Positions 1 to 5,664 are shown, numbered from the stretch's first letter. The stretch: 5,921 nucleotides of DNA from Planctomycetaceae bacterium (GCA_031274385.1 JAISQH010000281.1:1-5921); one strand, 5' to 3'. A program made the numbers and translations. The notes: a model not told the origin generated them from the letters alone.

Positions 1-80
1 CATTTTTAAAAATCCTCTAAAACGAAAAAATCGCCGCAATTAAATTGATAATTGGATACGATAAAGATACTCGTTTTGAT

Positions 81-99
81 TCTTTGCGTCTTTGCGCGC
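81..99 (-). repeat. Dispersed repeat GCGCGCAAAGACGCAAAGA, copy 1
   Basis: Read on the minus strand, this 19-mer matches 2265-2283 (+) at 18 of 19 positions and shares 14 consecutive bases with 3941-3954 (+). Internally it repeats the word GCAAAGA twice. Three copies within 6 kb, two of them intergenic, point to a dispersed genomic repeat rather than chance. Confidence 0.6.
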
Positions 100-200
100 A
101 AATGAAAAGAGACAGTTACCTTTCAAAATTTTTAATTTTTTTCCCCCCGTTACGACGCTTTGCAAAAGTCCGGTTAAAACAATGAAACCGTTTCGGAGAC

Positions 201-226
201 CAAACTATTTTCCCAAACTGTTTTCT
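201..226 (+). repeat. Tandem 13-nt duplication
   Basis: Two adjacent 13-mers, CAAACTATTTTCC and CAAACTGTTTTCT, match at 11 of 13 positions. This is a short local duplication in non-coding DNA with no evident function. Confidence 0.4.
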
Positions 227-410
227 ATTTTCATTCCCCCCTTGCCCTGCCCAATTGACTCTGATAAAATATCTTCAACTTAACGAATTAACAAAGGTTT
301 CGCTGTTATTCAGTGAATCCTTGTTTTGAAATTCGATTTCGGATTGGAAGGACGTTGTGCAACTTCCAAGTTATTTTGTTTTCCTTACCCTTCTATTTTC
401 AGAAACTTTT

Positions 411-755
411 ATGTCACAAGATCACATTCAGCAAACAGAACAAGCGGAATCTTCCGATCATCCGCAGTCTCAACAACAATCTCCTCAAGTTCGGTTCGAT
501 GACTCAAAAGTGACGGCAACTTATGCCAATTTTTGCCGTATTACCGGAACTCCCGAAGAATTGATTATTGATTTCGGTTTGAATCCGCAACCGGTTGGTA
601 TTCCGTCAACCCCGATTGTCGTAACAGATCGTATCGTAACAAATTTTTATACCGCCAAACGAATGCTTTACGCCCTTCAAACAACAATCCAACGGCATGA
701 ACAAACATTTGGCGTTCTGGAAATAGATGTTCAGAAACGAGTCCGCCCTCAATAA
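411..755 (+). CDS. DUF3467-like protein
   Basis: This encodes 114 residues. Residues 1-26 are polar, Gln/Ser-rich and probably disordered. From about residue 27 the protein follows the pattern I associate with DUF3467: a YANFCRITGTPEELIIDFGL block at 38-57, which looks like two beta strands, then a second block at 74-106 with RIVTNFYTAKRMLYALQ, a helix, and QRHEQTFGVLEID. The family is small, cytosolic and of unknown function. I chose the ATG at 411 because the family-like region lies well downstream of it; the frame also opens at a TTG at 357, but those extra 18 residues are hydrophobic and unlike the family. No Shine-Dalgarno sequence precedes the ATG. The next gene (holB) starts 165 nt downstream, with a repeat between, so co-transcription is uncertain. 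The family assignment is from recall. Confidence 0.88.
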   Translation: MSQDHIQQTEQAESSDHPQSQQQSPQVRFDDSKVTATYANFCRITGTPEELIIDFGLNPQPVGIPSTPIVVTDRIVTNFYTAKRMLYALQTTIQRHEQTFGVLEIDVQKRVRPQ

Positions 756-810
756 AATTCGTAACCATTCACGGAAATAAGATCGGCTCATTTTGATGTT
801 GAATTGACCG

Positions 811-851
811 GATTTTAAACCGGTTCACAGGATTGACAGGATGATTTTAAA
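811..851 (+). repeat. Twin-word repeat (ACAGGAT x2) between GATTTTAAA words
   Basis: Two adjacent 9-mers, ACAGGATTG (827-835) and ACAGGATGA (836-844), share their first seven bases. The word GATTTTAAA occurs at 811-819 and again at 843-851, bracketing them. A short inverted repeat, ACCGG/CCGGT (807-811 and 820-824), overlaps the left edge. From memory, phrases of the ACAGGATT-ACAGGATT kind recur between genes in many environmental bacterial genomes. No gene or clear promoter is visible in the 165-nt gap that contains this repeat. Confidence 0.45.
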
Positions 852-920
852 GAAAAACATTCTGCCAGTCTTGTTAATTCACTCTAAAAACGGGTTCGTC
901 TTTTTATTGTTTCTATTATT

Positions 921-2045
921 ATGACTTGGCAGGGAATTAAAGGACATGACGCTGTTTTTCAGCGGTTTCAACGGGCGTTGCAACGAGGACGGTTGGCGGG
1001 CAGTTTTCTTTTTATCGGACCGTCCGGTATCGGAAAACGTCAATTCGCCATTGCTCTTGCCAAAGGATTTCTTTGCAAAGGAAACTCCAGCCTTGATCCT
1101 TGCGGCGTTTGCGATTCATGCCGGCTGTTTGAAAGTGCCGAATCGGCAAAAACGCTTCCGCCGGAAAATGAAAAAAAATCAAAAAAAGGGAAATCCGAAA
1201 AATCCAAAGAAATAAAAGAAACAGTTGCCGAAGAATTTATTTCGCCGCATCCTGATTTGTATTATGTTTCCAAACCGCCGGACAAATCGTTTTTGCCCTT
1301 GGAACTTCTGATTGGCGACAAGGAGCATCGCGGTCAATCGGGATTATGTTACAACATTTCCCGAACGCCGTTTCTGGGTCATCATAAAGTTGCGATTATT
1401 GAAGACGCTGATTTTCTCCATGCGGAAGGCGCCAACGCCTTGCTCAAGACGTTGGAGGAACCGCCGCCGGATGCACTCCTTATTCTGATCGGAACTTCGA
1501 CAACAAAACAACTTCCAACCATTCGGAGCCGTTGTCAGATTATTCGTTTTGCGCCGTTACCGCCTCAGATTCTCGGTTCGCTTTTGATGGAACAAGGTGT
1601 TGTATCGACATTGGAGCAATCGTTGACTTTAGCCAAGCGAGCCGGAGGCAGTCTTGATCAGGCGAAAGATTTTTTCGACGACGATATTGAAATAATTCGA
1701 AGCGAGTTGAACCGCTCCCTTTCTCATGCTCGTTTGGACTCTGTTGCTTTAGCCGCAAAACTGAACGAATTTATTGAAAAAGTTGGCAAGGAGGCTCCGT
1801 TACGCCGTCGTCGGCTTCGATTACTTTTCAATTTAGCCATTGATTTTTTTCGGGAAAAAATGAAGAAATCCGAAACGCCGCGACAAACCGACGAAACCGC
1901 CACGCATCGCGAACGCCCCAATATTCAACGAGTTGCCCGTCGTTTGGATCGGACGTTGGACGCGCTGGAACAAATTGACCGTAACGTTAATATTCCTTTT
2001 GTGGTGGACGCCTGGTGTGCCGATCTGGCAAACGGGTTAAATTAA
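921..2045 (+). CDS. holB: DNA polymerase III subunit delta' (clamp loader)
   Basis: This encodes a 374-residue AAA+ protein of the clamp loader, which opens the beta sliding clamp and places it on primed DNA. Visible motifs, in order: Walker A GPSGIGKR at 33-40; a zinc module of four cysteines (52, 61, 64, 67) with the C-x8-C-x2-C-x2-C spacing known from DnaX and many delta' proteins; a Walker B-like VAIIEDAD at 157-164; LLKTLEEPP at 174-182; and the sensor-1/SRC region GTSTTKQLPTIRSRCQ at 191-206, whose SRC arginine is the trans-acting finger in clamp loaders. Residues from about 215 form the helical lid and collar region. A Lys/Glu/Ser-rich insert (about 71-106) separates the zinc module from HPDLYYVSKP and contains two poly-A runs. 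Walker A is intact, unlike in E. coli delta'. The length is about right for delta' and too short for a full tau (DnaX). The ATG at 921 has no Shine-Dalgarno sequence but fits the N-terminus of the family. Confidence 0.93.
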   Translation: MTWQGIKGHDAVFQRFQRALQRGRLAGSFLFIGPSGIGKRQFAIALAKGFLCKGNSSLDPCGVCDSCRLFESAESAKTLPPENEKKSKKGKSEKSKEIKETVAEEFISPHPDLYYVSKPPDKSFLPLELLIGDKEHRGQSGLCYNISRTPFLGHHKVAIIEDADFLHAEGANALLKTLEEPPPDALLILIGTSTTKQLPTIRSRCQIIRFAPLPPQILGSLLMEQGVVSTLEQSLTLAKRAGGSLDQAKDFFDDDIEIIRSELNRSLSHARLDSVALAAKLNEFIEKVGKEAPLRRRRLRLLFNLAIDFFREKMKKSETPRQTDETATHRERPNIQRVARRLDRTLDALEQIDRNVNIPFVVDAWCADLANGLN

Positions 2046-2049
2046 ATTT

Positions 2050-2217
2050 AATTTAAGGCAACTTCTAAAAACTCTTTTTTAACCACGAAAAGCACGAAAA
2101 AGCACGAAAGGGTTTTTGTTATAACTTTTTTACTTTAACCAATTTATAACAATGTGCTTTTCGTGAAATTTCGTGTGTTTCGTGGTTAGTCTCAGTTTTT
2201 AGAAGTTCCCTTAAATT
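2050..2217. repeat. Large imperfect palindrome behind holB (hairpin or MITE-like element)
   Basis: The outer arms, 2050-2073 and 2194-2217, pair at 23 of 24 positions. After an unpaired patch, 2080-2090 pairs perfectly with 2178-2188 (TAACCACGAAA against its complement). Further in, both arms carry repeated CACGAAA words (three on the left, three on the right strand in complement), and 2116-2124 pairs with 2144-2152 around a 19-nt loop. The element starts 4 nt after the holB stop. It could fold into a long stem in RNA and end holB transcription or protect its 3' end, or it could be a non-coding mobile repeat. It has no coding capacity. AACCACGAAA-type repeats recur in many bacterial genomes, from memory. 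Confidence 0.75.
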
Positions 2218-2264
2218 AATTAAAAGAATCTCTCAGTACCTGTCAATTTGGTTTTTTAAGGATT

Positions 2265-2283
2265 GCGCGCAAAAACGCAAAGA
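2265..2283 (+). repeat. Dispersed repeat GCGCGCAAARACGCAAAGA, copy 2
   Basis: This 19-mer matches the reverse complement of 81-99 at 18 of 19 positions (A instead of G at position 10). It lies in the 197-nt gap between the large palindrome and the end of the next gene. Nothing else in that gap looks functional except a short palindrome at 2388-2403. Confidence 0.6.
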
Positions 2284-2387
2284 AATTTCATGGTTGATTT
2301 TAACTTGTTAAAAAATACTGATTGTTTCGGATTTTGTGGGAGGTTTATATTTGAAAGGAAATAGCCGTTTTTATTTTGGCATTGAAA

Positions 2388-2403
2388 GGGTTTGATCAAA
2401 TCC
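2388..2403 (-). terminator. Possible weak terminator hairpin for the minus-strand gene
   Basis: The 16-mer GGGTTTGATCAAATCC is a palindrome at 14 of 16 positions and lies about 11 nt beyond the stop of the minus-strand gene. Read on the minus strand it is followed by TTTC. The stem is short and AT-rich with a minimal loop, so it may be only a chance palindrome around GATC. Confidence 0.2.
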
Positions 2404-2413
2404 ACAATGTTAA

Positions 2414-3166
2414 TCAGGCGGCACGTTGTGTTTCTTCGATGGCGAGGCGAATTCGGGTGAATGGTTCTGCGAGATCAATTGTTCGTGACAATTGTTTTAT
2501 GTTGTCGATCAATGGATTGTGTTCGGCTTCGTTGACCGTCGGAACCGCAATAAACCGGTTGCCAATCCTGACCTCTCGCCAACGTTCAAGATTCAAACCC
2601 GGAACCGCCGGAATTCGGAGTTGTTCCTCGATGTCGTCCGAACGCGTTTGAAGATGAGCGTTTTCAATGCCAAACGATTTCAAGGACGCATTGAGTTCTT
2701 CGGAAATTTCAAGCGTTGTTTTGGGTTCGGGAAAAAGATCGTTGATTTTCTCTTCTGATTCTTCAATGGGGTTGTTTTCCTGATTCGGCTGAATCTCCGG
2801 TTGAAAATGAGGTTGAAGAACCGGTTGAGCCTGTTTTTTTCCGGTTTCAAAGACGTAGAAAACCGGAGTTTCGATGTGTTCCTGCACTGCCAGCACTGCG
2901 GCGGCGTTGGTCAGAACGTAGGAAACGGAAACTTTAGCACGGGAAAGAAGCGTTTGCGCAATTTGTTCACCGTAAAGAAACGGCTCCAATGTATTACCGT
3001 AAAGAATTTCCTGAGTCCGATTGGGTTTTAGCGGGGTCGTACAATGAAATTCAAGCGGTCGCCCCGCCTGATTTAAGATGAGATAACCACCAATCAACCC
3101 CAATCGAGGTTGATCAATGACCGTCAAAAAACCCAGTTTTTCAAACAACGGGGAGGTGTTTGGCAT
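2414..3166 (-). CDS. Conserved-looking protein of unknown function
   Basis: This encodes 250 residues with no signal peptide or membrane segment. The N-terminal part (about 1-106) looks like a compact alpha/beta domain: LGFLTVIDQ, GLIGGYLILN, RPLEFHCTTPLKPNRTQEILYG at 36-57, EPFLYGEQIAQTLL at 61-74, then hydrophobic strands VSYVLTN and PVFYVFE. The middle (about 107-150) is a Gln/Pro/Glu-rich linker and likely disordered. The C-terminal part (about 151-250) is helical and charged, with a conserved-looking PGLNLERWREVRIG segment at 189-202. I recall similar hypothetical proteins in planctomycetes but know no function. The frame is open to a TTG at 3181; I prefer the ATG at 3166, five codons in, because it leads directly into the folded part. 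No Shine-Dalgarno sequence is visible at either. The gene is divergent from the one at 3463 and has no partner on its strand nearby. Confidence 0.82.
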   Translation of the reverse strand: MPNTSPLFEKLGFLTVIDQPRLGLIGGYLILNQAGRPLEFHCTTPLKPNRTQEILYGNTLEPFLYGEQIAQTLLSRAKVSVSYVLTNAAAVLAVQEHIETPVFYVFETGKKQAQPVLQPHFQPEIQPNQENNPIEESEEKINDLFPEPKTTLEISEELNASLKSFGIENAHLQTRSDDIEEQLRIPAVPGLNLERWREVRIGNRFIAVPTVNEAEHNPLIDNIKQLSRTIDLAEPFTRIRLAIEETQRAA

Positions 3167-3228
3167 AATAACAGAGCGCAAGAAAACAAACGCTTCACCT
3201 TTTTATCGGAAAACAGCACGGAAAAGAT

Positions 3229-3260
3229 TCAGTAATTCGCAAAATCAGTAAATCACAAAA
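3229..3260 (+). repeat. Tandem 16-nt repeat
   Basis: TCAGTAATTCGCAAAA (3229-3244) is followed directly by TCAGTAAATCACAAAA (3245-3260), matching at 14 of 16 positions. It lies upstream of the minus-strand gene, between the two divergent genes. It has the same twin-word build as the other intergenic repeats here, so it is more likely a dispersed repeat than an operator, though two sites for a regulator cannot be excluded. Confidence 0.5.
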
Positions 3261-3300
3261 GGAAGAACCAATCCGACGCCATAAAAAACAAAAATTCTTT

Positions 3301-3342
3301 AACATTTTTTGGAGGGGTCTCGACTTTTTTGCAAAAAATGTT
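3301..3342. promoter_or_regulatory. Inverted repeat between divergent genes, possible regulatory site
   Basis: AACATTTTTTG (3301-3311) and CAAAAAATGTT (3332-3342) form a perfect 11-bp inverted repeat around a 20-nt centre containing GGAGGGGTCTCGA. It lies about 135 nt upstream of the minus-strand start and 120 nt upstream of the plus-strand start. It could be an RNA stem or a protein-binding site. The arms are AT-rich, so chance in this poly-T region is possible. The rest of 3167-3462 contains only T-rich DNA and a tandem repeat; no promoter pair is convincing. Confidence 0.3.
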
Positions 3343-3462
3343 CTACTTAGAAAATCGTGTTTTATTGAAGGGCAATGAAAATTTTTTTCGTCATGATGGA
3401 GTTGTTTTTTTAGAAAATTGTTTTCCATTCCTTTTTTCGAACCTTTTCCTCATTTATTAATT

Positions 3463-3957
3463 ATGTTATCTAAGTCAACTAGTTCCCGTGAACCGCATTT
3501 TTTCTCACAAATTGATGTTGTTCATTCTGTTCCTCAGTCGAGACCTGCTCAGGAACCTCTTTCGGAAATCTGTACTTTGATGCGGGAATTGCTTTCTGCT
3601 CAAAGCCGTCAAAATGAATTGTTGGAAGAACTTATTTCTCAGGTTAGTCAATCGCATCGGCGTAAGGCGGTTGAACTGGCTCTTTGGAAACGGGCCAATC
3701 CTGAACTGGCGGATTTTTGCCGACGTGCCGCCGTGAAATTGGAGCGGGTTCAAACGGATTTGCTTTCCTCGATTACGGAAGAAGTCGAGTACAACGCGGA
3801 AACATTTCTCGACAGTGAATTTGCCTTAAACGAATTTGTTGATCGATTCGGAATGAAATTTATACACTTAAACACACTTCTTCAGGTTCTTTCGCAACTT
3901 GGAAACGCTCCTGATATTCAGTTTCAACAAAATTCGGAAACGCGCAAAGACGCATAA
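3463..3957 (+). CDS. Unknown cytosolic protein with predicted coiled coil
   Basis: This encodes 164 residues. Residues 1-30 are polar and variable-looking. Residues about 33-64 (EICTLMRELLSAQ through LISQVSQ) have a heptad-like helix pattern that suggests a coiled coil. Residues about 70-150 look like the conserved core: LALWKRANPELADFCRRAA (72-90), KLERVQTDLLSSITEEVEYNAE, then FALNEFVDRFG (120-130) and HLNTLLQVLSQLGNAP (135-150), all helical. No signal peptide or membrane segment is seen. I recall similar planctomycete hypothetical proteins, with no known function. The start is the ATG at 3463; a TTG at 3418 would add 15 hydrophobic residues that do not look real. No Shine-Dalgarno sequence is visible. 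The last codons (RKDA, 3943-3954) lie inside a dispersed repeat, so the C-terminal tail may be a later addition. The small membrane-protein gene follows 95 nt downstream on the same strand. Confidence 0.85.
   Translation: MLSKSTSSREPHFFSQIDVVHSVPQSRPAQEPLSEICTLMRELLSAQSRQNELLEELISQVSQSHRRKAVELALWKRANPELADFCRRAAVKLERVQTDLLSSITEEVEYNAETFLDSEFALNEFVDRFGMKFIHLNTLLQVLSQLGNAPDIQFQQNSETRKDA
3941..3954 (+). repeat. Dispersed repeat, partial copy 3, inside the end of a gene
   Basis: CGCGCAAAGACGCA is identical over 14 bases to the minus-strand sequence within 81-99. Here it is coding: it supplies the codons for the terminal RKDA of the upstream protein, and the TAA stop follows at once. Confidence 0.5.
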
Positions 3958-3986
3958 TGTCCGGTTTATTTTTTCGACAAATGATC

Positions 3987-4014
3987 TTGTCCATTTCGAA
4001 CAAGAAGGTAAAAT
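3987..4014 (+). promoter_or_regulatory. Candidate sigma-70-type promoter for the small membrane protein
   Basis: TTGTCC (3987-3992, four of six to the -35 consensus) and TAAAAT (4009-4014, five of six to the -10 consensus) are separated by 16 bp. Transcription would begin near 4021, leaving a leader of about 30 nt that carries the GAGG ribosome site of the gene at 4053. A short inverted repeat CTTGT/ACAAG (3986-3990, 4000-4004) overlaps it. In AT-rich DNA such matches arise often, so this is a candidate only. Confidence 0.35.
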
Positions 4015-4052
4015 AATCCGTTTGAATTCCTGTGATCATTGAGGTTTTGTCC

Positions 4053-4238
4053 ATGCCTAAAATTCTCTGTATTATATCTTTGGTCATTTCGAGTATTATC
4101 TTTTTGGTTTTCCTTGCCAACATGTTGATAGGAGTACCATTTGGTTCTGCCGGAGGCATGCTGATGAATATCGGTATGATTGTCGGTGCTCTTATTATCG
4201 GGACATTTAGTGTTCTGACCTTTTTGGAGTCCCGATAA
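4053..4238 (+). CDS. Small inner-membrane protein, two predicted helices
   Basis: This encodes 61 residues. Two hydrophobic segments, about 4-26 (ILCIISLVISSIIFLVFLANML) and about 37-57 (LMNIGMIVGALIIGTFSVLTF), are joined by a short Gly-rich turn, VPFGSAGG, at 28-35. The ends are short and polar (MPK, ESR). The ATG at 4053 is supported by GAGG at 4041-4044 with an 8-nt spacing; a GTG at 4032 would put that site inside the gene. I recall similar tiny hypothetical membrane proteins in planctomycetes but no function. A candidate promoter lies just upstream and a strong hairpin 15 nt after the stop, so it could be a single-gene transcript or the end of a two-gene unit with the coiled-coil protein upstream. 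The reverse strand is also open here, but lacks family-like features. Confidence 0.75.
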   Translation: MPKILCIISLVISSIIFLVFLANMLIGVPFGSAGGMLMNIGMIVGALIIGTFSVLTFLESR

Positions 4239-4253
4239 AACGAGATGGAAACA

Positions 4254-4298
4254 CCGAAAGTCACGGAGATTCATTTGCCGTGACTTTCGGGTTTTGTC
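4254..4298. terminator. Bidirectional Rho-independent terminator
   Basis: CCGAAAGTCACGG (4254-4266) and CCGTGACTTTCGG (4278-4290) form a perfect 13-bp stem with an 11-nt loop. On the plus strand it is followed by GTTTTGTC; on the minus strand by GTGTTTCC. It sits between two convergent genes, 15 nt after the small membrane-protein stop and 22 nt beyond the stop of the cysteine-rich gene, so it can serve both. The T tracts are modest rather than pure. Confidence 0.85.
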
Positions 4299-4312
4299 AA
4301 TGAAATGAGCGG

Positions 4313-5434
4313 TTAAGTTACCGGCACATTGGATCGTAGTTGCGGAGTCGGATTTGAATCCGGTGCGTCAAGAATCGGACGGCGCGGTAATTTCGGTTCG
4401 GTTGGTTGTTCTTCGTTTTGTTCTTTTTGAAGCAACGAAGGTGCCTCGTCATCAAAGAGCGGAGTGGTGTGATCTTGTAACGTATTTTTCTTATTTTCTT
4501 CTTCCTTTTCTCTTTCTTGTTGACGAGTTTCCGCATCCTGAATTCGGGTTGAATCTTTATTCATATCAGCCAGTGACTTGCTGACTCCTTTCGGATCCAG
4601 CGGTTTGGTAACATTACAAATATCCTGAGTGCAGGCGCAAGGATTTCGATTACAGAATTTGCAGGTGAATGCGTAAGGAACCTGACCAGCAAAACCGGGC
4701 TGGTCACATTCGCAAGGGTCTTTATGGCACAACGGGCAAGACCAACGAAACGTGAACGGGCGTGCATAACCGGCGAAAAGCGACGGATTCCAATGTGGTC
4801 GGTAATAAGGAGCCGGATTGTAATACACGGGAAACTTTCTTGCACCGTTATTGTACATATCGAGAATCGGGCGCGGAATAACGGACAGAAATCGTGGTTC
4901 TTTATAGGGGTTAAATTCACCGCGTGGTCCGTGACCGTCGTCGGCATGTTCACAAGGATCGCTCCGATGTTCACGACAGGCGTCGCAAGTTCCGCAGGGT
5001 TCGTCTCCGGCGGTCAAATCGCAGGAGTTGGACATATTCTGACTACGCGGTTGGACGCAATGCCGGCATAAGGTCTTTTCGCACGGAAAACCCGCCTGAC
5101 ACATTTTACATTGACCGCAAGGTGTTTTCGGATTCTCTTCGCAAAGCGGACAGGTTTTCGGTTCAAAACCTTCGATATCCTGATTGCATTGATCTTCAAC
5201 AATCCGGCGTTGCCGTTCGGTTTCGGCAATTTCGGAATACCGATCACGGTGAATCGGACCGGGAGCCTTGCCGCGAATGAAATTCGGATTCACTCCAACC
5301 GTTTTCGGATTCGGATACGAAAAGGAACCGCTTGGAATTTCGTGACTCGAAACGTTTTGCACAAACAAAAGGAACAAAAAGCTCAAAACCAAAGACGCCG
5401 GAATAATTTTCGTGTTGTTGTAGCGAAAAAACAT
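4313..5434 (-). CDS. Secreted cysteine-rich protein of unknown function
   Basis: This encodes 373 residues. Residues 1-30 form a signal peptide: a basic/polar start, a hydrophobic core IIPASLVLSFLFLLFV (10-25) and a likely cut after NVSS or nearby, so the product is probably exported. There are 23 cysteines in two groups. The first (83-161) has C-x2-C at 95/98, C-x2-C-x2-C at 106/109/112 and a second C-x2-C-x2-C at 147/150/153. The second holds two copies of C-x2-C-x4-C-x-C, CPLCHKDPCEC (233-243) and CKFCNRNPCAC (258-268). Between the groups (about 175-230) lies a Tyr/Pro/Trp/Asn-rich segment. The C-terminal 90 residues are charged and likely disordered. The spacing suggests metal-binding knuckles or paired disulphides; which one cannot be told. 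The ATG at 5434 is supported by GGAGAAG (5445-5439) 4 nt upstream. I do not recognise a named family. It converges on the upstream pair and shares their terminator. Confidence 0.85.
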   Translation of the reverse strand: MFFRYNNTKIIPASLVLSFLFLLFVQNVSSHEIPSGSFSYPNPKTVGVNPNFIRGKAPGPIHRDRYSEIAETERQRRIVEDQCNQDIEGFEPKTCPLCEENPKTPCGQCKMCQAGFPCEKTLCRHCVQPRSQNMSNSCDLTAGDEPCGTCDACREHRSDPCEHADDGHGPRGEFNPYKEPRFLSVIPRPILDMYNNGARKFPVYYNPAPYYRPHWNPSLFAGYARPFTFRWSCPLCHKDPCECDQPGFAGQVPYAFTCKFCNRNPCACTQDICNVTKPLDPKGVSKSLADMNKDSTRIQDAETRQQEREKEEENKKNTLQDHTTPLFDDEAPSLLQKEQNEEQPTEPKLPRRPILDAPDSNPTPQLRSNVPVT

Positions 5435-5438
5435 AAAT

Positions 5439-5445
5439 CTTCTCC
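5439..5445 (-). promoter_or_regulatory. Ribosome binding site fixing the start of the cysteine-rich gene
   Basis: On the minus strand, GGAGAAG followed by ATTT-like spacing leads into the ATG at 5434. It is the clearest Shine-Dalgarno sequence in the window and supports this start. A TATGAT hexamer further upstream (5493-5488, minus) resembles a -10 element but has no good -35 partner. Confidence 0.6.
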
Positions 5446-5630
5446 GATTCCGCAGGTTAGGGGATGGACGACATTTGAAACCGATTAATCATAGGTTGCT
5501 TTTTGACGTTGTGCTGCCGAATCCGACAATTTTTTTCAAACAAATTTTTTTATTCTCACTCATAACCGTTAAAATCGTTACAATGAGTTGTTTTTTCAGA
5601 ATAGACAAACACGACGGCGATAGACGAACC

Positions 5631-5664
5631 GTCTATTTTAATCTGCTTGTAAATTAAAATAGAC
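5631..5664. repeat. Perfect 12-bp inverted repeat (hairpin)
   Basis: GTCTATTTTAAT (5631-5642) and ATTAAAATAGAC (5653-5664) are exact complements around the 10-nt loop CTGCTTGTAA. A weaker outer pairing, CGGCG near 5614 with CGCCG near 5676, lies at equal distance (11 nt) on each side, so the structure may be larger. There is no T tract after it, which argues against a plain terminator. It abuts a start-less reading frame. Confidence 0.5.

Larger units (their letters stand above)
1..410. other. Non-coding AT-rich left flank
   Basis: I see no convincing gene here. The only open frame of note (92-283, +) begins inside a dispersed repeat, is rich in Phe, Pro and Lys, and resembles no family I know. 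The stretch holds one copy of the GCGCGCAAAGACGCAAAGA repeat (81-99), a 13-nt near-perfect tandem duplication (201-226) and two C6 tracts (143-148 and 236-241). A TTGACT hexamer at 255-260 could be a -35 element for the gene at 411, but no good -10 sits at the right distance, so no promoter is called. Confidence 0.6.

Noticed and set aside
143..241. Two C6 tracts as phase-variable tracts
   Set aside because: They lie in non-coding DNA, are short, and are not placed at a promoter or gene start I can support.
92..283. Open frame of 63 codons on the plus strand
   Set aside because: It starts inside a dispersed repeat, has Phe/Pro-rich composition from T and C runs, and has no ribosome site or family resemblance.
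921..2045. Assignment as dnaX (tau/gamma) because of the intact Walker A and zinc cysteines
   Set aside because: The protein is only 374 residues, lacks the long C-terminal tau region, and its HPDL-to-SRC segment fits delta' better.
2084..2109. CACGAAA triplet as a CRISPR array
   Set aside because: Units are only about 9-10 nt with no spacers, and the same words recur in inverted form in the other palindrome arm.
3195..3428. Open frame of 77 codons on the minus strand in the divergent intergenic region
   Set aside because: Its composition follows the A/T runs of the region, it spans the inverted and tandem repeats, and it lies across the likely leaders of both neighbouring genes.
4724..5280. 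Overlapping plus-strand open frames opposite the cysteine-rich gene
   Set aside because: They are shadows of the minus-strand gene, whose signal peptide, cysteine motifs and ribosome site mark it as the real one.
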